Counted from the stretch's first letter, positions 54,357 through 63,007 are shown. The stretch: 64,000 nucleotides of DNA from Streptomyces formicae (GCF_022647665.1 NZ_CP071872.1:1798001-1862000); one strand, 5' to 3'. Translations and numbers: made by a program. Notes: a model not told the origin generated them from the sequence alone.

Positions 54357-55139
54357 ATGAACAAGGGCGCGGAAGCCAACCAGGCTGCCGACGACAAGAG
54401 CGACCACACCGGCAAGAAAGCCGGCCGCTTCATGCTGAAGCTGTCCGGAGAAGCCTTCTCCGGCGGCACCGGTCTGGGCGTCGACCCCGACGTCGTACAC
54501 GCCGTCGCACGTGAGATCGCCGCGGTCGTCCGGGACGGCGCACAGATCGCGATCGTCATCGGCGGCGGCAACTTCTTCCGTGGCGCAGAGCTCCAGCAGC
54601 GCGGTATGGACCGGGCCCGCTCCGACTACATGGGCATGCTCGGAACGGTCATGAACTGCCTCGCGCTCCAGGACTTCCTGGAGAAGGAGGGCATCGACTC
54701 GCGCGTCCAGACCGCCATCACCATGGGCCAGGTCGCGGAGCCGTACATCCCGCTGCGGGCCGTGCGCCACCTGGAGAAGGGCCGCGTGGTCATCTTCGGC
54801 GCCGGTATGGGCATGCCGTACTTCTCCACCGACACCACCGCGGCCCAGCGCGCCCTGGAGATCGACGCCGAGGCCCTGCTCATGGGCAAGAACGGGGTCG
54901 ACGGGGTCTACGACTCCGACCCCAAGGCCAACCCGGACGCGGTGAAGTTCGACGCGCTGGAGTACGGCGAGGTGATCACCCGCAACCTCAAGGTCGCGGA
55001 CGCCACCGCCATCACCCTCTGCCGCGACAACGATCTGCCCATCCTCGTCTTCGAACTGCTCGCGCCGGGCAATATCGCGCGGGCCGTCCGGGGTGAGAAG
55101 ATCGGCACGCTCGTGAGCGACCAGGGCACCCGGGCCTGA
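54357..55139 (+). CDS. pyrH: UMP kinase (uridylate kinase)
   Basis: A 260-residue hexameric amino-acid-kinase-fold enzyme that phosphorylates UMP to [76 protein letters not shown] and [11 protein letters not shown] are the signatures. ATG 54357 was chosen over 54339 because GAGGAG lies six bases before it. A Lys/Ala/Asp-rich N-tail (about 20 residues) precedes the fold. Confidence 0.95.
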   Translation: MNKGAEANQAADDKSDHTGKKAGRFMLKLSGEAFSGGTGLGVDPDVVHAVAREIAAVVRDGAQIAIVIGGGNFFRGAELQQRGMDRARSDYMGMLGTVMNCLALQDFLEKEGIDSRVQTAITMGQVAEPYIPLRAVRHLEKGRVVIFGAGMGMPYFSTDTTAAQRALEIDAEALLMGKNGVDGVYDSDPKANPDAVKFDALEYGEVITRNLKVADATAITLCRDNDLPILVFELLAPGNIARAVRGEKIGTLVSDQGTRA

Positions 55140-55148
55140 ACCGGGGCA

Positions 55149-55170
55149 CCGCCCCCGTGCGCGGGGGCGG
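55149..55170 (+). terminator. Hairpin after pyrH
   Basis: CCGCCCCCG and CGGGGGCGG form a perfect 9-bp stem with a TGCG loop; no T-tract follows. Confidence 0.6.
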
Positions 55171-55308
55171 GCCACCGCCCCGAGAGGGGATGGACAAAGC
55201 CCTGCCGGTCGGACACCGTGCAGGGGAACGCGCCGCCAAGATTCGCCGGCCTCGTACGGACCGATACGCGTACACGCCGGGCCTACTCAAGACACGCAGG
55301 AGCAAGTG

Positions 55309-55866
55309 GTGATCGAAGAGACCCTCCTCGAGGCCGAGGAGAAGATGGAGAAGGCCGTCGTGGTCGCCAAGGAGGACTTCGCCGCGATCCGCACCGGTCG
55401 TGCGCACCCGGCGATGTTCAACAAGATCGTGGCCGACTACTACGGCGCGCTGACGCCGATCAATCAGCTGGCCTCGTTCTCGGTGCCGGAGCCGCGGATG
55501 GCCGTGGTGACCCCGTTCGACAAGAGCGCCCTGCGCAACATCGAGCAGGCGATCCGCGACTCCGACCTGGGCGTCAACCCCAGCAATGACGGCAACATCA
55601 TCCGAGTGGTGTTCCCCGAGCTCACGGAGGAGCGCCGCCGCGAGTTCATCAAGGTCGCCAAGGGCAAGGCCGAGGACTCCCGGATCTCGATCCGCTCCGT
55701 GCGCCGCAAGGCCAAGGAGGCCATCGACAAGCTGATCAAGGACGGCGAGGTCGGCGAGGACGAGGGCCGCCGTGCGGAGAAGGAGCTCGACGACACCACC
55801 GCGAAGTACGTGGCGCAGGTGGACGAGCTGCTCAAGCACAAGGAAGCCGAGCTGCTCGAGGTCTGA
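55309..55866 (+). CDS. frr: Ribosome recycling factor
   Basis: A 185-residue tRNA-shaped factor that splits post-termination ribosomes with [59 protein letters not shown] and [19 protein letters not shown] are diagnostic. Two GTG codons occur in a row; the second (55309) gives the usual [12 protein letters not shown] start and better spacing (6) to AGGAG. Its stop overlaps the cdsA ATG (TGATG). Confidence 0.95.
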   Translation: MIEETLLEAEEKMEKAVVVAKEDFAAIRTGRAHPAMFNKIVADYYGALTPINQLASFSVPEPRMAVVTPFDKSALRNIEQAIRDSDLGVNPSNDGNIIRVVFPELTEERRREFIKVAKGKAEDSRISIRSVRRKAKEAIDKLIKDGEVGEDEGRRAEKELDDTTAKYVAQVDELLKHKEAELLEV

Positions 55867-56993
55867 TGAACGACTCCTCCTGGGGGGCCCCGCCGCGCGC
55901 GGGCTACAGCCCCGGTTACTGGGGGCCGCCCGACCAGGGGGCCGCCCCGGCGGGTCCCGCCTACGATGAGCGTGTCGCCCAGCACACTCGGCCCATGCCC
56001 ATCGTGCCGGACGATCCCGACGCAGGTAGAGACGCAGAAGACCGCGACGACCGCGACCGGGGGGCCGCTCGGTGGAGCGGTCTCCCGTACCGCGACGAGA
56101 TGCCGCAGGAGCCCATGCCCACCCCCCCGCCGCCTGCGGCGTCCGAGCCGCCGCAGCCCTCGCAGCCGCCGCAGAAGAAGCGTGCCGGCCGTGATCTGCG
56201 GGCCGCGATAGGGGTCGGCGCCGGGCTCGGTGCCGTGATCATCGCCGCCCTCTTCGTCGTCAAGGCCGTCTTCGTCGGCGTCATCGCCGTCGCCGTGGTC
56301 GTCGGCCTGTGGGAGCTCACCTCCCGGCTCGACGAGCGCAGGGGGATCAAGGCGCCCCTCGTGCCGCTCGCCATCGGCGGCGCGGCCATGATCGTCGCCG
56401 GCTACGTCCGGGGCGCCGAAGGCGCCTGGGTCGCCATGGCCTTCACCGCGCTCGCGGTGCTCGTCTGGCGGATGACCGAACCGCCCGAGGGCTACCTCAA
56501 GGACGTCACGGCGGGGCTCTTCGCCGCGTTCTACGTGCCCTTCCTGGCCACCTTCGTCGCGATGATGCTCACCGCGGACGACGGGCCGCAGCGGGTGTTC
56601 ACGTTCCTGCTGCTGACCGTGGTAAGCGACACCGGTGCGTACGCGATCGGCTGGCGCTTCGGCAAGCACAAGCTGGCGCCGCGCATCAGCCCCGGGAAGA
56701 CCCGGGAGGGTCTCGTCGGGGCCGTGACCTTCGGCATGGCGGCGGGCGCGGCCTGCATGCCGCTCCTCATCGACGGGGGCACCTGGTGGCAGGGGTTGCT
56801 CCTCGGCCTCGCGGTCGCGGTCAGCGCGACCCTGGGCGACCTGGGCGAGTCGATGATCAAGCGGGACCTCGGGATCAAGGACATGGGCACGCTGCTGCCG
56901 GGGCATGGCGGCATCATGGACCGGCTGGACTCGCTGCTGCCGACGGCGCCGGTGGTGTGGCTGCTGTTCGTGGTCTTCGTGGGGACCGGCTGA
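55866..56993 (+). CDS. cdsA: Phosphatidate cytidylyltransferase (CDP-diacylglycerol synthase)
   Basis: A 375-residue membrane enzyme that makes CDP-diacylglycerol for phospholipid synthesis. The first about 105 residues are a Pro/Asp/Gly-rich cytoplasmic extension (PTPPPPAASEPPQPSQPPQK). About eight membrane segments follow. The signature GESMIKRDLGIKDMGTLLPG then HGGIMDRLDS is intact near the C-terminus. ATG 55866 overlaps the frr stop. Confidence 0.94.
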   Translation: MNDSSWGAPPRAGYSPGYWGPPDQGAAPAGPAYDERVAQHTRPMPIVPDDPDAGRDAEDRDDRDRGAARWSGLPYRDEMPQEPMPTPPPPAASEPPQPSQPPQKKRAGRDLRAAIGVGAGLGAVIIAALFVVKAVFVGVIAVAVVVGLWELTSRLDERRGIKAPLVPLAIGGAAMIVAGYVRGAEGAWVAMAFTALAVLVWRMTEPPEGYLKDVTAGLFAAFYVPFLATFVAMMLTADDGPQRVFTFLLLTVVSDTGAYAIGWRFGKHKLAPRISPGKTREGLVGAVTFGMAAGAACMPLLIDGGTWWQGLLLGLAVAVSATLGDLGESMIKRDLGIKDMGTLLPGHGGIMDRLDSLLPTAPVVWLLFVVFVGTG

Positions 56994-57091
56994 GCCGGTC
57001 CTGATCCGGCACAGGGGCTCGTCGTCCACGGGACGGCGGGCCCTTCGCGTTGTCCGCCGCCCGGGGGCTGGCCCGCAGAGGTGGGAGCCTG

Positions 57092-57109
57092 CATGCTGTC
57101 CGCAGCATG
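57092..57109. promoter_or_regulatory. Palindrome upstream of the lipoprotein gene
   Basis: CATGCTG-TCCG-CAGCATG is a perfect 7-bp inverted repeat 26 bp before the GTG start, a position suitable for a regulator that overlaps the promoter or start site. Confidence 0.4.
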
Positions 57110-57135
57110 AAAGCCGGGCGGGGGGCGGGGGCATA

Positions 57136-57678
57136 GTGAGACGGATCGTCGGTGGAGTGGGACTGCTGGCCGTGGTCATGGCCGTGACGGGCTGCGATGG
57201 CGAGGGCGGTGCAGCGGCAGTCCCGAGCGCCACGAGGCCGCCCTCGACGACGGCACCCTCGACGACGGCGCCCGCGACAACACCGCCCTTGACGACGCCC
57301 CCCGCCGCATCACCGCCCGCCACCACGCTCCCGGCCGTCACCCCCGACGCGGACTCCGTGCTCGTCACCTTCACCGAGAGCGGCGGTATCGACGGCCGGC
57401 ACCACTCGATCGTCGTGTACGCGGACGGCCGGTACCTCCGCGTCGCACCGGGAGCCAAGAACCGCCCCGGCCGCATGAAACCGGCCGACCTGGCCGAGCT
57501 CCGCGCTGCCCTGGACGACGTGGACTTCTCCCGCCTGCCGTCCCGCCCCACCGGGCCACCGGTCTTCGACGGCATCACCCGCGTACTGGTCCACGACGGC
57601 CACACCTCCGTGGACGTCGGCACCGACACCCCCGTAGACCTCGCCGAGGTCTACGAGGCGCTGCCGCCGCTGACGTGA
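57136..57678 (+). CDS. Putative secreted lipoprotein
   Basis: A 180-residue exported protein. The signal peptide MRRIVGGVGLLAVVMAVTGC ends in a lipobox (AVTGC) with cysteine at residue 20. A Thr/Pro/Ala linker (about 30-68, TTAPSTTAPATTPPLTTPP) leads to a compact domain with VLVTFTESGGIDGRHHSIVV and YADGRYLRV, which looks like a beta-rich domain. No family could be named. It opens the accessory segment after cdsA. GTG 57136 has a G-rich sequence upstream. Confidence 0.78.
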   Translation: MRRIVGGVGLLAVVMAVTGCDGEGGAAAVPSATRPPSTTAPSTTAPATTPPLTTPPAASPPATTLPAVTPDADSVLVTFTESGGIDGRHHSIVVYADGRYLRVAPGAKNRPGRMKPADLAELRAALDDVDFSRLPSRPTGPPVFDGITRVLVHDGHTSVDVGTDTPVDLAEVYEALPPLT

Positions 57679-57949
57679 CGCGGGGTGGAGTTGTGGGAGC
57701 GCGCCGCGAGGGTCAGGGCAGCAGCAGTCAGTCCGAAAACTCCTGCCACGGGATTCACGTGCCCGGGCACGACGGCTCGTACGTCTGCCCGCTGCTGGCA
57801 CGGCAGTTGAAGCTCAACAGCACGGTGGACGACCGAGGGCTGGCTCCGGTCACCTCCCGGATGGGATCCGCAGAGGAGGACTTCGCCTTCAGCCGGCCTG
57901 TGACTCTTCCCGTGGCGCGGATCGACCATCCTGGCCCGCTCGGCGACCG

Positions 57950-58892
57950 TTACCGACGTACCTGAACGCGCTCCGTGAGCAACTCGGCCAGGCGGTCCGC
58001 GAATTCGGTGAGCCGGTCCAACCGCGATCCGCCGCGGGCAATCCGGAATCCGTGCCGACGGCCCCAGAACGCAGCCTGGACGGCATGGAACTGAGCCCAA
58101 TGCCGGACGCGCGCGATCGACTTCCGCGGCCTCGGCGAAGACGTCCAGGATGCGGTGGACAGCCTTGCGCAGGTCGTCCGCTTGGAGGAGCGTCAGCGCA
58201 CGCGTCTTGAGCAGCGTGCCGCCGCCGTAAGCGGGGTCTCCCGCATACCCCTTGGGATCGACGGCCAGCCATGGCTCACGGTCGGCGCGCAGGATGTTCC
58301 TGGCGTGGAGGTCGCCGTGGATCAGGGTGTCCGGCTGGACGCGGCCGAGCTCGCGGACGGTGGCAACGGCGGCGTCCACCACGCGAAGGGGCAGTGCATG
58401 TGTCAGTTCCTCGGCGTCCTTGCGTAGTTGCTCCTCCCAGGCGTCGGCCTGCCTCCGCAGCCGGGGCAGGCCAGGCGGCGCGGGGACGGCCAGCCGGTGG
58501 CTGATCCGTCCTGCCACCGCCACGACCTCGTCACCGTCCTCGATCTCCGCCAGGGTCGACGTCCGGACTCGCTCCAGGAGCATCGCGAATCGGGCGTCGT
58601 CGCGCTCGTGCAGCAGTACGGCTCCGCGTCCGCCCCACGCCGCGAACGCGTCCGGCTCATGGACGTTGCCGGGATGCGGAAAGGACACCTTGAGGACAGC
58701 GGTTCCTTCGTCCGGCCGTCGCACGGGAACGACGACCCCGACGCCTCCGTGCATGACCGCGCCGTCCGGCACACACCCCCAACGGTCCAGCAGCTTGTCC
58801 ACGATCCCTGGCAGCTCGGCGAGCCATGCCGTTCCGGGCTGTCCCTCACGCTCGACGGTGCTCAGCGCGAACGCCTCTGGTAACGCGATCAT
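57950..58892 (-). pseudogene. Frameshifted APH-type phosphotransferase
   Basis: Related to aminoglycoside/streptomycin-type phosphotransferases. MIALPEAFALSTVEREGQPG, PDGAVMHGGVGVVVPV, TLIHGDLHARNILRADREPW (the HGDxHxxN catalytic loop) and LAVDPKGYAGDPAYG are intact. After EAAEVDRAR (about 58110) the frame breaks; the expected tail (RHWAQFHAVQAAFWGRRHGF and onward to QVRR) continues in another frame to a TAA at 57952-57950. Restoring one CG dinucleotide in the CGCGCGCG run would repair it. Catalytic residues lie before the break, but the last about 55 residues are lost or replaced. Confidence 0.85.
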
Positions 58893-58978
58893 TCGGGCAC
58901 CTTACGCGTCGGCCCGACGCCGCAGCCAAGCCCGGCTCCCGGATCCGTGACGCGTCGCCCCGTGCCTGAGTCCGTCCC

Positions 58979-59221
58979 TCAGCCCGCGCCGTATTCGTGC
59001 GGTCGGCCGCCCTGCCACTCCACCCAGTGCGGGTCGTCCAGCAGGTCCCACGCCTCGGGGAGGCCCGCGCGGCGCAGGAACTCGATCAGGTCGGCATCGC
59101 TGCGGGCCAGGCCGGCGGTCTGGGTGCGGATCGTGACCCGGCGACCGCGGGTGCCCGTCGCGCGATGCACGACGACCGGGGCGGCGCCCGTGCCTTCCGG
59201 TGGCGGCGGTTCGTGGTTCAC
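58979..59221 (-). CDS. Small protein coupled to the DUF6233 gene
   Basis: An 80-residue product starting at GTG 59221, which overlaps the stop of the DUF6233 gene as GTGA. It is basic in the first half and contains LARSDADLIEFLRRAGLPEA then WDLLDDPHWVEW. No family is recognised. Pairs of small genes like this are common in Streptomyces accessory DNA. The coupling and normal codon use support it as a real gene. Confidence 0.6.
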   Translation of the reverse strand: MNHEPPPPEGTGAAPVVVHRATGTRGRRVTIRTQTAGLARSDADLIEFLRRAGLPEAWDLLDDPHWVEWQGGRPHEYGAG

Positions 59222-59559
59222 AGCACACCGAGGTCGTTGTCGGGGCGGCAGTACGGGCAGGCGGCGATGCCGTCCTCGGTGAGTGTGCGGAGGGCCTGCT
59301 CGCGGGTCAGGACCTTCGTGGACTCGCCGGCCATGCCGCAGTCGCTCGCGTGGACGGCGTCCGGCGCGGGCTTGCCGCCTGCTCGTCGCATCGAGAGCTT
59401 CCATTCGGGCTCGGGTGGGGGCAGCGTCCGCGACGCACGTGCGCCCGCCGCCTCCTTCCGTTCCAGCTCCGCGATGGTCTCGTCGGTGCGGCGCAGCTGC
59501 CAGACGAGCCATTCGCGGACGCTGCGCAGGCGCTCCAGACGCGACACTTTTTCGGACAC
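59218..59559 (-). CDS. DUF6233-family protein
   Basis: A 113-residue soluble protein. RLRSVREWLVWQLRRTDETI and AELERKEA form an N-terminal helix, followed by PPPEPEWKLSM, HASDCG, VLTREQALRTLTEDGI and CPYCRPDNDLGVL, the pattern of the Streptomyces-specific DUF6233 family, which is abundant and uncharacterised. The GTG at 59559 has no ribosome-binding site; TAGAAT ends seven bases before it, suggesting a leaderless mRNA. The stop overlaps the next gene. Confidence 0.75.
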   Translation of the reverse strand: MSEKVSRLERLRSVREWLVWQLRRTDETIAELERKEAAGARASRTLPPPEPEWKLSMRRAGGKPAPDAVHASDCGMAGESTKVLTREQALRTLTEDGIAACPYCRPDNDLGVL

Positions 59560-59569
59560 GAGTTCGATT

Positions 59570-59812
59570 CTAGATCCAGGTGGCCCTCCAGCGACAGCGC
59601 CCTGCACGAGCGGGGGCAGGTGCGGATACGGCCGAAGCGCTCACGGCGAGGGCATCCGTCAGGCGCCGCAACTCCTGGTCGATGTCGCGGTCGCGGTGTT
59701 CGACCAGGCCGTCGGTGCAGAGGGCGAGGACGCTGCCCGGCTCGAGGTCGAGCATGGTGGTCTCGTACGGCATGCCGCAGACGGCGAGTGGGCTGGTCGC
59801 CGCCCCGCAGCC
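59570..59812 (-). pseudogene. Remnant of a SpoIIE/PP2C-type phosphatase
   Basis: Directly after the P450 stop, and in the same frame, the translation reads SPLAVCGMPYETTMLDLEPG followed by SVLALCTDGLVEHRDRDIDQ, which is the C-terminal end of SpoIIE-like serine phosphatases common in Streptomyces. Only about 60 family residues remain and no catalytic N-terminal part is present. The tail (APAPARAGRCRWRATWI) is not conserved. It marks a recombination junction. Confidence 0.75.
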
Positions 59813-60997
59813 TCAGAGCTGGATGGGCAGGTGGCGGGGTCCGCGGAGCATGGCGTTCTGGCGGTAGGGGGGCGACTCCTGGACCAGGCGTGCTGTGCCG
59901 AGGTGGGGGAGCAGCGCGCCCAGTGCGGCCTGGGCTTCGATGCGGGCGAGGGGGGCGCCGTAGCAGAGGTGGATGCCGCTGCCGAAGCCGAGGTGCTGGT
60001 TGTCCGGGCGGGTGGGGTCGAACCGGTCGGGATCGTGGAACCGCCTGGGGTCGCGGTTGCCCGAGGCCAGCACCAGAAAGACGGGGGTGCCTTGGACGAT
60101 CGGCGTACCGGCGACGTCGATGTCTGCGAGCGGGACGCGCTCACGCATGTGGACCGGAGGTTCGTAGCGCAGCAGTTCCTCCACCGCTTGCGGCAGCAGG
60201 TCGGGGTCACGGCGCAGCTGGTCCAGGTGCTCGGGCTGGCGCAGCAGGGTGAGCACCCCGTTGGCGATCAGGTTGACCGTCGTCTCGTGTCCCGCGATGA
60301 GGAGCAGCACGGCGGTTTCCGCGAGTTCCTCCTGGGTCAGCCGCAGGGCCGGGTCCGGCTCGTTGACGAAAGCGGAGAGCATGTCGTCGCTCGGCTTGCC
60401 GCGGCGCTGCTCGGCGAGGTTCAGCAGGTACCCGCCCATCTCGATCCGCGCCTGGTCACCGGCCTTGTCCGTCTCGGCGGTGTCCTCTCCGGGTCTGACG
60501 TCGGCGGCTGCGACGAGGGCGTCGGACCAGGCCCGGAACAGCGGCTCGTCCTCGCGCGGTACGCCGAGCAGGCGGCAGATCACCGTGACCGGCAGCGGGT
60601 AGGCGAAATCGTCGACGACGTCGATCTGCCGGCCCGCCTCGAAGGGCTCCATCAGTTCCTTGGTGCTCTGGTCGATAGCGCCGCGCATGGCATCGACCCG
60701 GCCCGGGCTGTGCGGCGGGCCGAAGGGCCGCATGGCGAGGGTGCGCAGCCTGTGGTGCTCCGGGTCGTCGAGGCGCAGGAACGGCGGCTTGTGTGCTGCC
60801 TCGCCACGGGTGCGGGGGTCGACACTCATCCGCGGGTCGTGGAGCAGAGCGGCGATCTCGTGGTAGGTGCCGACCAGGTAGCTGCCGTCTGCCTGCTGCA
60901 CCACTGAACCGGCCTCGCGGAGTTCCGCGTACAGCGGGTAAGGGTTGGGGCGGTTGGCGTAGTCGGTGATCCGTGCCAGGAGGGTGTCGGCGGTCAT
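59813..60997 (-). CDS. Cytochrome P450
   Basis: A 394-residue soluble bacterial P450. The I-helix oxygen-binding motif is LLLIAGHETTVNLIANG, the K-helix ExxR is EELLRYEPPVHMRERV, and the heme loop FGSGIHLCYGAPLARIEA places the axial cysteine at about residue 345. Length and motifs are complete. Family and substrate cannot be assigned; similar enzymes act in secondary metabolism or xenobiotic oxidation. Its electron donors are encoded just upstream; the reductase stop is 34 bp before this ATG. Confidence 0.95.
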   Translation of the reverse strand: MTADTLLARITDYANRPNPYPLYAELREAGSVVQQADGSYLVGTYHEIAALLHDPRMSVDPRTRGEAAHKPPFLRLDDPEHHRLRTLAMRPFGPPHSPGRVDAMRGAIDQSTKELMEPFEAGRQIDVVDDFAYPLPVTVICRLLGVPREDEPLFRAWSDALVAAADVRPGEDTAETDKAGDQARIEMGGYLLNLAEQRRGKPSDDMLSAFVNEPDPALRLTQEELAETAVLLLIAGHETTVNLIANGVLTLLRQPEHLDQLRRDPDLLPQAVEELLRYEPPVHMRERVPLADIDVAGTPIVQGTPVFLVLASGNRDPRRFHDPDRFDPTRPDNQHLGFGSGIHLCYGAPLARIEAQAALGALLPHLGTARLVQESPPYRQNAMLRGPRHLPIQL

Positions 60998-61031
60998 GCG
61001 TACGGCTCCTCGTGGTGAGGCGGGACGTGGG

Positions 61032-62399
61032 TCAGCCGGTGGGCTGCACCACGGTCAGGCGGCGGTCGGGCAGGTACCCGGTGAGCGCCACGGTGGGGCC
61101 GTGGGACAGCCCCTTCGGATCCGGCACGTCGGAGGGAACCGGGATGTCGGCCGCGATCGCACGGTCCGCCGCGCCGGGCGGGGGCGGGAACGGAGCGGCG
61201 GTCTCGATCAGGTGTCGGTAGTAGTCGAGCGACTTGGCCATGTCGACGGTGACGGCGGCGGTGACCCGGCCCTGGTAGCCGTAGACCATCGCCAGTCGGC
61301 GCGCCTCCAGGGAGCCCTGGGCGATGAGCACGTGGTCGGAGTAGGTGGGCACGCCCACCGACTTGATGTTGAGCCCGAACTGGGTCGACCAGAACGACGG
61401 GACGGCCAGGTGCGGGCGCTGCAGGGGCCCCGGGTTGACCATGTTGTGTGCCGCCACCTCGGCCTGCTCGACCGCGTTTCCCCAGTGCTCCAGGGAGAGC
61501 AGCTGGTAGCCGAACAGCGGGTGGGGGAAACGGGAGACGTCACCGGCCACGAAGACGTCGTCGGTGACGATCCCGTACATGTTGAAGGCGCGGCATCCGG
61601 CGTCGCAGGCGATCCCGCGCGGGCCCGCCGCCAGCCCGGACTCCGCCAGCCATTCGACGTTGCGCACCGCGCCCAGCGCCACGACGCAGACGTCGGCGTC
61701 GACGCGGCTGCCGTCGGACAGCTCCGCACCGGTGAAGCTGCCGTTCCCGCGCAGGGCGGTGACCGTCACCCCGGTGCGCAGGTCCACGCCGTGGTTGCGC
61801 TGCATGGCGGCCGCGAGCTTCGACAGGGTGCCGCCGAGCGCGCCCACCAGGGGCGCGGGGCCGCGTTCGGCGACCGTGACCTCCAGTCCTCGTTCCCGGC
61901 AGGCCGAGGCGATCTCCGAGCCCGTGAAGCCGCCGCCGATCACCAGCACGCGCTCCGGCCCGGCGGCCAGCCGCTGGGCCAGTCCCCCGGCGTCCTCGCG
62001 GGTGCGCAGGGTGAACACCCCGTCCAGGTCGGCCTGATCGGCGTTGGGCCAGGGTCGCGCGCGGGTCCCGGTGGCGATCAGCAGTCGGTCGTAGGGCAAT
62101 GACTCGCCGTCCTCCAGCAGCACCTGTTTCCCGAGCAGATCCACGCCGGTGGCACGTACCCCCAGCCGCCAGTCGGCCTCCGGGTCCCGGCGCATCGGCA
62201 GTCCGGTGGTGTCCGCCGTCGCCTGGCCGAGCAGCACCTGCTTGGACAGCGGCGGACGGTCGTAGGGCGGGTGGGGTTCGTCCCCGACCACGGTCAGCGA
62301 GCCGGTGAAGCCCTCCGCGCGCAGCGCCTCCGCGGCCCTGAGCCCCGCCAGCGACGCGCCGACGATGACGATACGGCCGTCCTTGAGGTCACCGGGCAC
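61032..62399 (-). CDS. NAD(P)H-dependent ferredoxin reductase
   Basis: A 455-residue FAD flavoprotein of the putidaredoxin/rhodocoxin-reductase type. The FAD-binding VIVGASLAGLRAAEALRAEG is at the N-terminus, the NAD(P)-binding VLVIGGGFTGSEIASACRER lies near 155, and DDVFVAGDVSRFPHPLFG is the second FAD motif. A C-terminal extension (about 395-455) is rich in Pro. It should pass electrons from NAD(P)H to the neighbouring ferredoxin. GTG 62399 overlaps the ferredoxin gene by 11 bp. Confidence 0.93.
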   Translation of the reverse strand: MPGDLKDGRIVIVGASLAGLRAAEALRAEGFTGSLTVVGDEPHPPYDRPPLSKQVLLGQATADTTGLPMRRDPEADWRLGVRATGVDLLGKQVLLEDGESLPYDRLLIATGTRARPWPNADQADLDGVFTLRTREDAGGLAQRLAAGPERVLVIGGGFTGSEIASACRERGLEVTVAERGPAPLVGALGGTLSKLAAAMQRNHGVDLRTGVTVTALRGNGSFTGAELSDGSRVDADVCVVALGAVRNVEWLAESGLAAGPRGIACDAGCRAFNMYGIVTDDVFVAGDVSRFPHPLFGYQLLSLEHWGNAVEQAEVAAHNMVNPGPLQRPHLAVPSFWSTQFGLNIKSVGVPTYSDHVLIAQGSLEARRLAMVYGYQGRVTAAVTVDMAKSLDYYRHLIETAAPFPPPPGAADRAIAADIPVPSDVPDPKGLSHGPTVALTGYLPDRRLTVVQPTG

Positions 62400-62598
62400 C
62401 GGCGCTCACCTCCTCACCGAGGAGGATCGCCTGCACCGGGCACGCGGCCGCGGCCTGGCGCACGCGCTCGACCTGGTCGTCGGGGACGGCCGTGGCGTAC
62501 AGCAACCCCTCCTCCCCGTGCAGCTGGAACACCTCCGGCGCGAGGAACACGCACTGTGCGTAGCCCTGGCAGCGCGTGAGATCCACAACGGTCTGCAT
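62389..62598 (-). CDS. [3Fe-4S]-type ferredoxin
   Basis: A 69-residue ferredoxin: MQTVVDLTRCQGYAQCVFLA has the C-x5-C spacing of 3Fe-4S P450 ferredoxins, and ACPVQAI gives the third cysteine. ATG 62598 has GGAGGGAG upstream. First gene of a ferredoxin-reductase-P450 operon, a full class I electron chain. Its stop lies inside the reductase start region. Confidence 0.93.
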   Translation of the reverse strand: MQTVVDLTRCQGYAQCVFLAPEVFQLHGEEGLLYATAVPDDQVERVRQAAAACPVQAILLGEEVSAGAR

Positions 62599-62647
62599 CC
62601 CCACCACTCCCTCCGTTGTCGCACCCCTGCTTTCCAGCATGGGGCCG

Positions 62648-62689
62648 GTCACGGGCGCCCGCATGCTTCGCAGAGTGGGCGCCCGTGAC
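62648..62689. promoter_or_regulatory. 13-bp inverted repeat upstream of the P450 operon
   Basis: GTCACGGGCGCCC (62648-62660) and GGGCGCCCGTGAC (62677-62689) are perfect arms separated by 16 bp. It is 50 bp upstream of the ferredoxin ATG, suiting a regulator operator or a hairpin in the leader. Confidence 0.6.
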
Positions 62690-62848
62690 AACCGCGACCT
62701 GGCACCGGGAACGCCGCCCTGCGGCACCTGCCCGAGCGGGAGCCGACGTGCTGGGCTCCGCGGGATCGGGGCGTTCGGGGCGTGCGGCCGGTCGCTCGGA
62801 GGCCCAGTCATCGATGCGCTGGCCAGCAAGAACGTCCACGGGCCTGGG

Positions 62849-62914
62849 CCGTCCCCGGGTCGTGCCCGGGTCGTCCCCGGACCGTCCCCGGGCCGTCCCT
62901 GGGCCGTCCGATGG
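62849..62914 (+). repeat. Six 11-bp tandem repeats
   Basis: Units of the type CCGTCCCCGGG occur six times head to tail (62849, 62860, 62871, 62882, 62893, 62904) with one to four changes each. The pitch of 11 bp is close to one helical turn. Noncoding by all signs. Confidence 0.88.
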
Positions 62915-63007
62915 CGCCCCGCAGCGACCGGCAACCATCAGCGGGGCCCCATCCCGATAGGCAACGCCCCCGGGGCACCGGATTCCGTCTGCGACACTGG
63001 ATGAACC

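Larger units (their letters stand above)
62599..63007. other. 409-bp divergent region between the ferredoxin gene and rlmN
   Basis: No gene is supported. It contains a 13-bp perfect inverted repeat (62648-62689) and an 11-bp tandem array (62849-62914), described separately. The P450 operon promoter must lie in or near the inverted repeat; no convincing -10/-35 pair was identified. Confidence 0.5.

Noticed and set aside
62389..62934. Longer ferredoxin frame of 181 codons
   Set aside because: The extra N-terminus is translated from the noncoding repeat region; ATG 62598 has a strong ribosome-binding site and gives the normal ferredoxin length.
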